From positions 19,673 to 83,672 of the IMG/VR virus record IMGVR_UViG_3300020220_003517: DNA of 64,000 bases. The stretch is one strand, 5' to 3'. Numbering within the stretch: position 1 is the stretch's first letter; every line of letters begins with the position of its first letter. The notes beneath the pieces are model-generated. The model searched no databases, was not told where the DNA came from, and was given only the letters and a program-made list of their open reading frames with translations. This stretch comes from a virus. The position numbers and the translations under genes are program-made. Of this stretch, positions 6,860 through 13,813 are shown one piece after another.

Positions 6860-7321
6860 ATGAAACACTTAAAACTTTTTGAACAGTGGCTGTATGAAAA
6901 GAAACCTGCAGGCGCCCCTGAATGGAAAGATAGCGATGCACCTGATGCAGAAGGACGTTTTAGAGATTTAGGCATTGAGGATCTTGCTGCTTGGCTAATT
7001 AAGACTCGTAAAAAAGATCTTAAAAAGATTAGCGGTAGTCTTACACAGCAGGTCGTCTTTAACCGCAATGATGATCCTGAATACGCAGAGAAAATGGAAA
7101 AAGTTCGTAAAGAGGTGTACAAGCAGCTTGGTCGAGAAGACTTACTTGACGAAAAAGAATCTCCTTATGATGAAGATACTCTTAAGAAGTATCAAAAGGA
7201 ATACGAAGACGGTAAAGACATACCATTCGGTATAAGAGTCTCATTGATCGCGCAAGGCATGATACCCCGAGAAGGTGGACCAGATAAAGGCAAGAAAGTC
7301 AAGTCCCCAGACTACAAGTGA
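6860..7321 (+). CDS. Charged protein with capsid-targeting-like N-terminus, 153 aa
   Basis: A 153-residue protein starting MKHLKLFEQWLYE, predicted cut after Glu13 (L-Y-E). The body is rich in Lys, Glu and Asp, with helical segments (EGRFRDLGIEDLAAWLIKTRKK; YAEKMEKVRKEVYKQLG) and a C-terminal IPFGIRVSLIAQGMIPREGG. I recognise no domain. It follows the ParB-like gene by 18 bases, and the first 17 bases of the gene are identical to the remnant at 5982. Likely another packaged internal protein, by analogy. The start is set by the shared peptide. Confidence 0.68.
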   Translation: MKHLKLFEQWLYEKKPAGAPEWKDSDAPDAEGRFRDLGIEDLAAWLIKTRKKDLKKISGSLTQQVVFNRNDDPEYAEKMEKVRKEVYKQLGREDLLDEKESPYDEDTLKKYQKEYEDGKDIPFGIRVSLIAQGMIPREGGPDKGKKVKSPDYK

Positions 7322-7330
7322 GATATATAC
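7322..7330 (+). promoter_or_regulatory. Putative phage late promoter (GATATATAC)
   Basis: Exact copy of the recurrent motif in the gap between 7321 and 7363, 32 bases before the ATG. It begins directly after the stop codon of the previous gene. Confidence 0.6.
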
Positions 7331-7362
7331 TCTGAAAATATAAACTATAAAACACAGTATAC

Positions 7363-7587
7363 ATGGCACATTGGGCTGTAAGAGTAAAAACCTCTGAGGA
7401 GGACATGGAAACTGGAAAGATTCGCAGTAAGTCTGAAACTTTCTTAGTAAGAGCAGAAACTATGGAAGAATCTCAACGTAAAGTTCGAGAGTACTTTCGT
7501 GGAATGACTATTGATTACGAACTTCGCGCCGTTAGCAAGAGTAACATAATGGGTTACATTGATAACGACGGTAATGCAACAGAATGA
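7363..7587 (+). CDS. DUF4494-like small protein
   Basis: A 74-residue protein with the layout of DUF4494, a small family seen in Bacteroidota and their phages: a first strand with Trp (AHWAVRVKTS), METGKIRSKSETFLVRAETMEES in the middle and a final strand block (YELRAVSKSNIMGYI). The function of the family is unknown. It has its own late-promoter-like motif 32 bases upstream. No capsid-targeting peptide is present. The family match is by eye. Confidence 0.55.
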   Translation: MAHWAVRVKTSEEDMETGKIRSKSETFLVRAETMEESQRKVREYFRGMTIDYELRAVSKSNIMGYIDNDGNATE

Positions 7588-7649
7588 CATTAGAAAAACT
7601 TTAAAACAAATTATATTGGTTACCCAATAAGAAAATATAAAAACATACT

Positions 7650-8543
7650 ATGGGTCTTCTAGATTACGAATCTTTCTTGAATGAATCTGTTAATGAATCT
7701 GTTAATGCACAAAACATTTTTCAGTTCTTAACACAGTATATAGGATCAAGCGGTGCTAAGGCTGGGGCAACAATTTCTTATAGTGATATCTTGAAAGATA
7801 AGAAGTTTGCTGCTGATGACGGGCCTCTTTTGAATGAAGCAAACTTTTTTCATACGTTTGTTACAAATCTTGGAACAAACGCTAAAGATACAGCAGTAGG
7901 TGGAATTAGAACTTCAACAATAGCTGAACATATAGTTGAAAAAGTATTAGGCGGGCAACAAACTAATCCTACGGCTGTTGGAGCAGCAGGCGCTGATTCG
8001 ATTTTTTCTGACGTAAGTAAAGGAGATGAAAAGATATCAGTAAAAGCTTCTAAAAAGGCTGGTTTTTCTGGTGTATTAAGTATGTCTGCAATTAAAATTA
8101 ATCAGATATTAAGTATTCTTTTTTCAAATGGCTTATCTTCTACCATGGATAAAGACAAGCCTGAACAATTTAAGAAACTTAAAGAAAACACTCCACCTGA
8201 CGCTATGTCAGGAAAGTATTCAATTGCTGCTGTTTATACTAGTGGCGAAAGCTGCGTAATTGAAAAAACTTCCCCAATAGACGCAAAAACTCTTTGGGAT
8301 AATTGTGTTGCAACATTTAATACAAATCAGCCATTAGATAGCAAGTATTGGGAATCTCTCGACAGTGCAAAAAAGCTTTCTACTCTTGGTTTTTCTGTTG
8401 GCGAAACTTATACTATTGCAGGTCTTTCAGAAAAAGAAATTAATGATTTAGCAAACGTAAGAAACGTAATACTAAAGAAAATTGAAGTATTACCTACAGC
8501 CGAACTAAAAGACATTGCAGATTACAAAAAAATAAATTACTAA
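7650..8543 (+). CDS. Candidate PD-(D/E)XK nuclease with capsid-targeting-like N-terminus
   Basis: A 297-residue protein starting MGLLDYESFLNE, a shortened form of the shared peptide with predicted cut after Glu12 (L-N-E|S). Residues about 90-135 show a restriction-endonuclease-like pattern: Glu in AEHIVEKVLGG, then GADSIFSD (about residues 114-121) and KISVKAS (about 127-133), fitting E...D...(D/E)-x-K with the second acid less clear (GDEKISVK). Most of the rest is helical and unrecognised. The leader holds aaaatataaaaacatact. A nuclease delivered with the phage DNA could attack the host chromosome or competing DNA. The nuclease call is tentative. Confidence 0.6.
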   Translation: MGLLDYESFLNESVNESVNAQNIFQFLTQYIGSSGAKAGATISYSDILKDKKFAADDGPLLNEANFFHTFVTNLGTNAKDTAVGGIRTSTIAEHIVEKVLGGQQTNPTAVGAAGADSIFSDVSKGDEKISVKASKKAGFSGVLSMSAIKINQILSILFSNGLSSTMDKDKPEQFKKLKENTPPDAMSGKYSIAAVYTSGESCVIEKTSPIDAKTLWDNCVATFNTNQPLDSKYWESLDSAKKLSTLGFSVGETYTIAGLSEKEINDLANVRNVILKKIEVLPTAELKDIADYKKINY

Positions 8544-8558
8544 CAAAAAACCAATAAC

Positions 8559-8753
8559 ATGGATCAAATCATCGCGTATTGTCTAAAGACAAAACAAAAG
8601 GAAGAAATGCACGAAGCTGTAATTTCTCGAACTTCTAAAGGCGGTTATATCGCAAAAGGTGTAACTAAGGACGGTCACAAGATGGCGCTTATTCTTTCAA
8701 AAGCTAATGCTGAATTGGCGGTAGAAAAAGGACTCGCTAAATTAGAAGACTAA
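8559..8753 (+). CDS. Small hypothetical protein, DUF5679-like pattern without Cys
   Basis: A 64-residue protein. Its layout AYCLKTKQKEEMHEAVI...GGYIAKGVTKDGHKM recalls the small zinc-ribbon family DUF5679 (CVKCRxKxEM...G...G.CPxCG), but all Cys but one are missing, so no metal site would form. It lies 15 bases after the nuclease-like gene on the same strand. The leader is A-rich (aaaaaaccaataac). Function unknown and family link weak. Confidence 0.55.
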   Translation: MDQIIAYCLKTKQKEEMHEAVISRTSKGGYIAKGVTKDGHKMALILSKANAELAVEKGLAKLED

Positions 8754-8851
8754 AAAACTTTGTGGAAGACACGCTAAGTCAAAGACTACAAACAACAAGA
8801 ATTCGAAGAATTACGTTAAAAAGTACAAAGGCCAAGGCCGGTAAAAAAGAT

Positions 8852-8998
8852 ATGGAAATTACATTGATAGTTACTATAATCGTGGCTGTGATAACCGCGA
8901 TCGTAGGTCCAGCATTGGTTGAGTATATTAAGGCAAAGATGAAAGGCCGTAGCGAAAATGAAGATACTATGTATCGTGAGATGGAATTGACATACTGA
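8852..8998 (+). CDS. Small membrane protein, possible N-terminal half of a split gene
   Basis: A 48-residue frame from the ATG at 8852, with a membrane segment in its first 20 residues (MEITLIVTIIVAVITAIVGP), then VEYIKAKMKGRSENED. A GTG at 8762 in the same frame would add 30 basic residues; I prefer 8852 because the hydrophobic segment begins there. The stop at 8996-8998 lies where a second frame, open from 8980, continues with a soluble domain. Related phage proteins as I know them join a short N-terminal membrane anchor to such a domain, so the two frames may be one gene broken or programmed to shift by -1. Confidence 0.5.
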   Translation: MEITLIVTIIVAVITAIVGPALVEYIKAKMKGRSENEDTMYREMELTY

Positions 8999-9045
8999 TA
9001 AACGAACAGTTAGAATATCTTATCAAAGAGATTGATTGTGATAGA

Positions 9046-9471
9046 GTGTGGATCGCGCAATTTCATAACGGGGGACACTATTACACTTCTGGGGTTTCTA
9101 TCAAAAAGTTTAGCATATTTTATGAAACCGTATCAATAGGAGTTTCTACCATTAGGGAAAAGTTTCAAAACATACCGACAAGCTTCTTTAGCAGAAGTCT
9201 CAAAGAGATTCACGATAATGATTATCTTTGCATTGACAACATGGCAGACGAAATACGCCCAACATTTGGGTTAAGAGACACGGCAGAAGGCACAGGATGT
9301 AGATCCGTATTCATAGCATCTCTCAAAACTCCTAGCGGCAAACTTCACGGCTCGCTGGGCGTCGAATTTGTAAAAGAAGCAAGAGTTTTTACAAAAGATC
9401 AACAAGAGTTGATCTTAGACACGGCTGCTTATATTTCGGGAACAATGGGATTGATACACAAGTTCAAATAA
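9046..9471 (+). CDS. GAF-like soluble domain protein, possible C-terminal half of a split gene
   Basis: From the GTG at 9046 this encodes 141 residues, but the frame is open back to 8980 and the extra stretch (INEQLEYLIKEIDCDR) looks coding, so the GTG is probably not the real start. The core has VWIAQFHNGGHYYTSG near the start, CIDNMADEIRP in the middle and SVFIASLKTPSGKLHGSLGVEFV near the end, a pattern like a GAF sensor domain. No usual start codon lies between 8980 and 9046. This suggests a -1 frameshift joining it to the membrane segment at 8852, an unusual start, or a sequencing error. Confidence 0.55.
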   Translation: MWIAQFHNGGHYYTSGVSIKKFSIFYETVSIGVSTIREKFQNIPTSFFSRSLKEIHDNDYLCIDNMADEIRPTFGLRDTAEGTGCRSVFIASLKTPSGKLHGSLGVEFVKEARVFTKDQQELILDTAAYISGTMGLIHKFK

Positions 9472-9480
9472 GATATATAG
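9472..9480 (+). promoter_or_regulatory. Putative phage late promoter (GATATATAG)
   Basis: One-base variant of the GATATATAC motif, overlapping the end of the previous gene and 19 bases before the ATG at 9500, a capsid-targeting-type gene. Confidence 0.5.
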
Positions 9481-9499
9481 TCAAAATAACTCTTTAAAG

Positions 9500-9829
9500 A
9501 TGGCATACATTAAACTTTTCGAAGAATTCTTAAATGAGAATTTAAATGAAGGAAAGAAAATTACCGTTATCACTTACGGTAATAAACAACATACATACAC
9601 CGATAAAGATATTCAAGAATTCATTAAGGATCCTAACATATCGGCAGACAATCTTCCAAGTTGGTTGTATGGTGCTGGATTAAGAGGAGCCAATGGATTT
9701 CCTAGAAAACCTAAGCAAGTCGTAGATTATCTTAAATTAATCCTTAAACATAAAGGGAATGTTACAATCAATGTAGCATCAGATAAACCTAGTTATCAAC
9801 ATTCTATCGTTTTTGAATCTAGTATATAA
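9500..9829 (+). CDS. Small protein with capsid-targeting-like N-terminus, 109 aa
   Basis: A 109-residue protein starting MAYIKLFEEFLNE, predicted cut after Glu13 (L-N-E|N), with a second near-match NLNE right after it. The mature part has a small beta start (KKITVITYGNKQHTYTDKDI), a helix around IQEFIKD, a Gly-rich turn (YGAGLRGANGFPRK) and a final strand pair. I recognise no family. It has its own late-promoter-like motif and is followed by two hairpins, so it is probably a single-gene late unit. Packaged internal protein inferred. Confidence 0.7.
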   Translation: MAYIKLFEEFLNENLNEGKKITVITYGNKQHTYTDKDIQEFIKDPNISADNLPSWLYGAGLRGANGFPRKPKQVVDYLKLILKHKGNVTINVASDKPSYQHSIVFESSI

Positions 9830-9840
9830 AGTAGGACCGG

Positions 9841-9858
9841 AGTTTGTTACGACAAACT
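9841..9858 (+). other. Stable RNA hairpin with UACG tetraloop
   Basis: Perfect 7-bp inverted repeat (agtttgt/acaaact) with a TACG loop, a UNCG-type tetraloop in RNA. It lies 11 bases after the 9829 stop and 4 bases before a second, GC-rich hairpin. Probably part of a double-hairpin 3' end that protects or terminates the transcript. Confidence 0.5.
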
Positions 9859-9862
9859 TGAG

Positions 9863-9895
9863 ACCCGGAGATTTCGCTATCGTCCGGGTTTCTTT
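9863..9895 (+). terminator. Rho-independent terminator
   Basis: A 7-bp GC-rich stem (acccgga/tccgggt) around a 13-base loop that can pair further (gat/atc), followed by a T-rich tract (ttcttt). It ends the unit holding the 9500 gene. Confidence 0.75.
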
Positions 9896-9924
9896 ATGCA
9901 GAAAACTCTTTACAAACATGTGAA

Positions 9925-9933
9925 TATAAATAT
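9925..9933 (+). promoter_or_regulatory. Possible late promoter (TATAAATAT)
   Basis: This copy matches the T4 late core TATAAATA exactly. It lies between the terminator and the ATG at 9950, where a new promoter is expected. It differs from the commoner GATATATAC form in this window. Confidence 0.4.
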
Positions 9934-9949
9934 ATCAAAGGATATCACA

Positions 9950-10216
9950 ATGGAACAAAACAACGAAAAAGAATTAGAACAAGCAAAGGAAAATCTTAAA
10001 CTTATGCTTGAAGCACAAAAAAATATCAAGTATGAAGATTGGGATAACATCATTATACAATTAATGGACGGTGACAAAGCTGTTCTTAATACTCGTATGA
10101 TGCGTCAAGATCTTGAAGCAATCGGCAACTTGCATAATCAATCACGAGCAGATATTTTTGAATTGCTTGTAGCTGCAATGGAAACAGAAATCGCTAACAA
10201 GGAAGGAAGCAACTAA
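9950..10216 (+). CDS. Hypothetical helical protein, 88 aa
   Basis: An 88-residue acidic, helix-rich protein (EQAKENLKLMLEAQKN; RQDLEAIGNLHNQSRADIFELLVAAME). I start it at the ATG at 9950, not the in-frame ATG at 9896, because 9896 lies in the T-tract of the terminator and a promoter-like TATAAATAT lies between the two. No family recognised. The next gene follows after one base, so the two are co-transcribed. Confidence 0.65.
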   Translation: MEQNNEKELEQAKENLKLMLEAQKNIKYEDWDNIIIQLMDGDKAVLNTRMMRQDLEAIGNLHNQSRADIFELLVAAMETEIANKEGSN

Positions 10217-10217
10217 C

Positions 10218-10547
10218 ATGCCGTTTCATAAAGATTTCAGTACATTAGCTGGTACAGGGACTTTTGACATTGAAGTTCCTAAATGGACATCACCGCTTGT
10301 CATAGAGTATGGGTATGAACACATAAACCGTATACTTTACATGTACTGGCGAGTGCAAGGAACTTATCATACATTTAAGATATCAACAATAGACATACTT
10401 CACTTAGCGGACAATGATTATGAAGGGCATATTCAAAAATTTCTTCAAGGCTTTAGGAATGAATATATCGGATGGATCCACCAAGGACTTCCAGAGCCCT
10501 GGATGCAAGAATACCATGAAGAATACAAACATTTCATCGAATTTTAG
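10218..10547 (+). CDS. Hypothetical protein, 109 aa
   Basis: A 109-residue protein with alternating strands in the first half (TFDIEVPKWTSPLVIEYGY; RILYMYWRVQGTYHTFKIS) and helices at the end, rich in Tyr, His and Trp. No membrane segment, signal or known motif. It follows the 9950 gene by one base and ends before a late-promoter-like motif. Function unknown. Confidence 0.65.
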   Translation: MPFHKDFSTLAGTGTFDIEVPKWTSPLVIEYGYEHINRILYMYWRVQGTYHTFKISTIDILHLADNDYEGHIQKFLQGFRNEYIGWIHQGLPEPWMQEYHEEYKHFIEF

Positions 10548-10553
10548 TGATGA

Positions 10554-10563
10554 AATATATACT
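10554..10563 (+). promoter_or_regulatory. Putative phage late promoter (AATATATACT)
   Basis: Copy of the ATATATACT core in the 28-base gap before the ATG at 10576, so the transcript leader would be very short. Confidence 0.55.
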
Positions 10564-10575
10564 AAAACAAATAAA

Positions 10576-11133
10576 ATGACAGAGACTACACAAAAAACAT
10601 TTCAATGGCTTAAAGGAGAAAAAGCCGGAGAATTCGTTAGATGGAATGGAGAAATCCATAACGACGGATACCTAAACTTTTTAATCTTTGAAGACGGATC
10701 TCGTGCTAATGAAGAGCTACTAGGTGATTACTTTATTGAAGTAGCGGGTGAACATGACGGTTTTGTAGACATTGAAATGATGAAACCACAGCCTACTTTT
10801 CAACCTTTACCTCAGCAACATAATCCGCCATTGCAAAGGGTTAACGCCTCAGCAGATAAACCTTTTGAACCAAATAATCGCGCGCCAGAAAACCCAATAT
10901 CACGTCTTTTGCTGGACAGCAAAAAAGTTAATACCAAAATTAAACTAGATCTTGAACTTGACATTCCGTCAAGTGAGTTGATGAAAGTTTTAGCAGATTC
11001 TTACGAAGAAGGTGAAGAACATGTATTAGAGTTCTTAGCAAGTACTATAAGTGTTATGCGCATGGAAGCAGCAAAACAAATTTGGTCAGATATTAAAAAG
11101 AAACAAAAATCTAATAAAAATGAAACAACCTAA
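10576..11133 (+). CDS. Hypothetical protein, 185 aa
   Basis: A 185-residue protein. The first 70 residues look like a small beta domain (AGEFVRWNGEI; LNFLIFEDGSRANEELLGDYFIEV), then a Pro/Gln-rich linker (PQPTFQPLPQQHNPPLQR), then an acidic helical C-terminal part ending in a Lys/Asn tail. I use the ATG at 10576 rather than the upstream in-frame ATG at 10414, which lies inside the preceding gene and before the promoter-like motif. The two-part layout with a flexible linker suggests an adaptor, but no family is recognised. Its end overlaps the Nudix start by 14 bases. Confidence 0.65.
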   Translation: MTETTQKTFQWLKGEKAGEFVRWNGEIHNDGYLNFLIFEDGSRANEELLGDYFIEVAGEHDGFVDIEMMKPQPTFQPLPQQHNPPLQRVNASADKPFEPNNRAPENPISRLLLDSKKVNTKIKLDLELDIPSSELMKVLADSYEEGEEHVLEFLASTISVMRMEAAKQIWSDIKKKQKSNKNETT

Positions 11134-11659
11134 AGTATTACACGAAGACAAGTGGTTCGACGTAGTAGACATTGACGGGCATGTTGGTATAAGATCTAAA
11201 CATATGTCAGTCGCAGTTTTACCTTTTACCGTAGAAGCAAACGGCATGATAGAAAACATTGGTTTGCTTCATGAGTATAATCAATTTCGTGAAGGGAATC
11301 ATTGTGATACGCTTATTACAGGCACCGTTGAGTACGAAGATGATAGTTTGCTATTTACCGCCAAGAGAGAACTCCTAGAAGAAAGCGGTATTGATATGAT
11401 TGATGATGCGGAAAAATGGATCTTTTTAGGCACAATCTACCCATCTAAAGATAGCGATAAGGTAATACCAATCTTTGCAGTAGATGTGTCTGGTAAAGAC
11501 ATTAATAAACCACAGAAAGACGGATCAAAAAAGGAGAGATTGTCAGAATTTAATCTTGTTAGAGTCGGTGACGGCTTAATCTCAGATGAAGGATTGGTCC
11601 TTAGTGCATTCTTGAGATTGTTCAATTATATGTACGCAAAATCAATGAATTATGTATAA
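11120..11659 (+). CDS. Nudix hydrolase
   Basis: A 179-residue protein with a recognisable Nudix box at about residues 67-90: a Gly-Thr-Val start, then the diagnostic RELLEESGI. The box fits G-x5-E-x7-R-E-U-x-E-E-x-G-U with small spacing differences in its first half. The upstream strand AVLPFTVEANGMIENIGLLHEYNQF and the downstream IPIFAVDVSG agree with an ADP-ribose or NDP-sugar pyrophosphatase-like fold. Such enzymes cleave nucleoside diphosphates linked to another group; phage members may clear ADP-ribose or oxidised nucleotides. The start at 11120 overlaps the previous gene. Substrate not predictable. Confidence 0.8.
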   Translation: MKQPKVLHEDKWFDVVDIDGHVGIRSKHMSVAVLPFTVEANGMIENIGLLHEYNQFREGNHCDTLITGTVEYEDDSLLFTAKRELLEESGIDMIDDAEKWIFLGTIYPSKDSDKVIPIFAVDVSGKDINKPQKDGSKKERLSEFNLVRVGDGLISDEGLVLSAFLRLFNYMYAKSMNYV

Positions 11660-11999
11660 TCATAAACAACGTCGTGAAATGGAGAAAAACTTAGGTCTCC
11701 TTAAAGAATATCAGAGCAAAAGTGAAGCTGAAAAATCTGAGATTCGCAAAAAGAAGCGTGAAGCCGGAAACCAGATTCACTTAAGAAATCTTCAAGAAGT
11801 TGAAAATTCTAGAATCCAAGCAGAAGCTGATCGTGATGCAGAGATCATACAGCGTTTAATGAAAGAGGGTAAATCTTTTGAAGAAGCTGAATTGCATGTC
11901 AAGAAAAACCGTGAATTTGCTGAAAAACGCGCTCTTAAGCTTGCTGAAAGAAGACTAAGGCAAGAAGAAAGATCACGCCTTAAAAATAACACACAATAG
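11652..11999 (+). CDS. Highly charged coiled-coil protein, 115 aa
   Basis: A 115-residue protein made almost entirely of Lys, Arg, Glu and Ala in heptad-like order (MEKNLGLLKEYQSKSEAEK; RALKLAERRLRQEERSRL), so a long helix or coiled coil. No enzyme motif. The ATG overlaps the end of the Nudix gene. It might be a structural or nucleic-acid-binding helper; function unknown. Confidence 0.65.
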   Translation: MYNHKQRREMEKNLGLLKEYQSKSEAEKSEIRKKKREAGNQIHLRNLQEVENSRIQAEADRDAEIIQRLMKEGKSFEEAELHVKKNREFAEKRALKLAERRLRQEERSRLKNNTQ

Positions 12000-12001
12000 A
12001 A

Positions 12002-12475
12002 GTGAATTTGTATCTTACCTTTGATGATAGAAACAAGATTAAGAAGTGTTTCTTAAATCTTAGAAAGTATCTTATAGTTAACAGTGATGAGGTAATAGAA
12101 CAGATGGGATTTGATAAAGAATCTTTAGATGTATGTTCAGGATTCATAGTTAATGAAGAGATTCGCAAAATGATTGTAGAAGGTGCCAACAGTAAAAAGT
12201 TATTGGGCGTTGTCTACAGCAATCCCGAGTTTAATGATGAAATCATACGGGAGGTAATACATTTTTCCCAAGACATTCGTGGAATAGAAAGTATTATATT
12301 TTTAACCGATAAGTGGTTAAAAGAAGAGTACTATGAACTCTTCGAAGAAGTTTTGTTTTACCCGACAATAAAAAAGGTTCACATGATTAATTGCGAACCT
12401 GTGCCAGTAGTTTGGTTGGATTCTTTAGAAAAAGTGGATCGGAAGCTCTTCCTCGATAAGAGAACAATCTCTTAA
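12002..12475 (+). CDS. Hypothetical protein, 157 aa
   Basis: A 157-residue protein starting with GTG two bases after the previous stop. It has alternating helices and strands (KKLLGVVYSNPEF; IESIIFLTDKW; TIKKVHMINCEPVPVVWLDSLEKV) that suggest an alpha/beta fold of Rossmann or P-loop type, but no nucleotide-binding loop is visible. Its 3' end overlaps the convergent CapA-like gene by 51 bases. No terminator hairpin is visible at this junction. Function unknown. Confidence 0.6.
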   Translation: MNLYLTFDDRNKIKKCFLNLRKYLIVNSDEVIEQMGFDKESLDVCSGFIVNEEIRKMIVEGANSKKLLGVVYSNPEFNDEIIREVIHFSQDIRGIESIIFLTDKWLKEEYYELFEEVLFYPTIKKVHMINCEPVPVVWLDSLEKVDRKLFLDKRTIS

Positions 12476-13489
12476 AGTTTTACGAATTCTTTCCAGTTCT
12501 TCAAGAAGTTCATCTCGCTGTTTAACAGAAACCCAATCATAGTTACCACCTTCAAGCGTAGCGATAGGAATAACATAGTAGTGGTTATTACTTTCGTTCT
12601 TAACGGTTGCTATCGGTAAGAAGGTATATCTTATATTTGAAAACCCATCACAAGACATTATCATAATGCACCCGCAGTTAGTAGTATAATGAGGAGGGTT
12701 CCACATGGTAGAAAAGAAATTTCCAAGTGAATAGACAATGATCTTTCCCTCTTCAAGAATTTCTGCACCTTGAAAGTAATGCGGATGTCCACCAATAACT
12801 ACGTCAGCGCCAAAATTACTTACGGAAGCCAAGAACTCTCGTTGCTCGCTGGTGCTTGTTCGTTCGAGTTCTCTTGCATTACTTTTTCTAGATGATTGAT
12901 GGACTCCAACAAAGACAAGTTCAGATCTCTCCTTCGCCAGATTAATCGTTTCCTGAGCTTGGGTTTTAGAGTAAAAATTGATGAGGTTTGTTGGTGTTTC
13001 TGGGGTATTAATTCCTTTGTAAATTGGGTCTTTCTTCGTTTCATTAATAAATTGTGTATAGTTTAGAAAAGATAATTTATGACCTTTTAAGTCAGCATCG
13101 AATGTTCTGCGAATTTTTGGTAAAGGATTAGTTCCTACGTAATTTATACCAAATTCATCCAGTATTTCAATAGTCCTTTCAACTCCTTTTGTTCCAAAAT
13201 CATAGCAGTGGTTGTTCGCAGTAAACACAAGATTCACAAAACTACTTAGGTCATCCGCTAACAGATCATTCGTTGAAAATTTAGGATAACTGCTCGTTTC
13301 TCCACTAAAAGTTGTTTCAAGATTTCCTACAACATAATCAGTGGAATACAGAAACGGCTTTATGAATTGGAATGGTTCATCATTGACAACTGACATAAGT
13401 GCGGAGTCTTCACACATTATGTCTCCAAGAAAAGCTATCTTAAAGACGCCTTTTTCTTTGCTGAACTTATCGAACGGTAAAACGTGCAT
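12425..13489 (-). CDS. CapA-like protein (PGA_cap, metallophosphoesterase fold)
   Basis: A 354-residue protein with the order of motifs of the bacterial capsule-synthesis CapA family: FLGDIMCED (residues 20-28), VVGNLETTFSG, VFTANNHCYDFG, a later His motif VGVHQSS, and GADVVIGGHPHYFQ followed by IVYSLGNFF. CapA takes part in poly-gamma-glutamate capsule handling. The usual H-W-G triplet is changed to H-Q-S, so activity may differ. Its ATG overlaps the stop of the upstream capsid-targeting-type gene (TAATG), putting it at the end of a five-gene minus-strand cassette. No signal peptide, so it acts in the cytoplasm or virion. Phage role unknown. Confidence 0.8.
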   Translation of the reverse strand: MHVLPFDKFSKEKGVFKIAFLGDIMCEDSALMSVVNDEPFQFIKPFLYSTDYVVGNLETTFSGETSSYPKFSTNDLLADDLSSFVNLVFTANNHCYDFGTKGVERTIEILDEFGINYVGTNPLPKIRRTFDADLKGHKLSFLNYTQFINETKKDPIYKGINTPETPTNLINFYSKTQAQETINLAKERSELVFVGVHQSSRKSNARELERTSTSEQREFLASVSNFGADVVIGGHPHYFQGAEILEEGKIIVYSLGNFFSTMWNPPHYTTNCGCIMIMSCDGFSNIRYTFLPIATVKNESNNHYYVIPIATLEGGNYDWVSVKQRDELLEELERIRKTLRDCSLIEEELPIHFF

Positions 13490-13788
13490 TAGTTTTCGTC
13501 CTTTAACATTCCGCCAGTTTTCATATCTCCTTGAACTGGTACTTCAATTTTCTTCTTGCCGCCTTCGCCTTTCATATAACCAAGAATAGCTTCCATGTTG
13601 TGTTCAGCGATAGTTATCTTGTCTTGCACCCAGGCCTCAAGATCTTGGTCGTCGGTAACAAGGGATTTGATTTCTTCAGCGCTCTTTATGATTGTATCAA
13701 GAGATACTTTATACATTTTGCCTTCTGCTTCTTCATTGGTTTTGGTAGAATCACCAAGAAAGTCTTCAAACGTTTTAATGTTTTTCAT
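13489..13788 (-). CDS. Small protein with capsid-targeting-like N-terminus (GD type), 99 aa
   Basis: A 99-residue protein starting MKNIKTFEDFLGD, predicted cut after Asp13. The body is helical and charged (YKVSLDTIIKSAEEIKSLV; DLEAWVQDKITIAEHNMEAILGYM) with a Lys/Gly-rich end. I use the ATG at 13788, where the shared peptide begins, not the upstream in-frame start at 13830. Its stop overlaps the CapA-like start, suggesting that the two are made together. A helix-rich, DNA-binding-like packaged protein is possible; this is inference. Confidence 0.7.
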   Translation of the reverse strand: MKNIKTFEDFLGDSTKTNEEAEGKMYKVSLDTIIKSAEEIKSLVTDDQDLEAWVQDKITIAEHNMEAILGYMKGEGGKKKIEVPVQGDMKTGGMLKDEN

Positions 13789-13813
13789 ATTAATTCTTTT
13801 TTTAGTACCTACT

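Noticed and set aside
8746-8842. A frame ending in SKNYVKKYKGQGR between the 8559 and 8852 genes
   Set aside because: Looks protein-like but has no ATG, GTG or TTG start in an open frame, and competes with the GTG extension of the 8852 frame.
10414-10575. Upstream start for the 185-aa gene
   Set aside because: It overlaps the 10218 gene in another frame and precedes the promoter motif.
12820-13044. Minus-strand 74-aa frame within the CapA-like gene
   Set aside because: Shadow of the strongly supported CapA-like frame.
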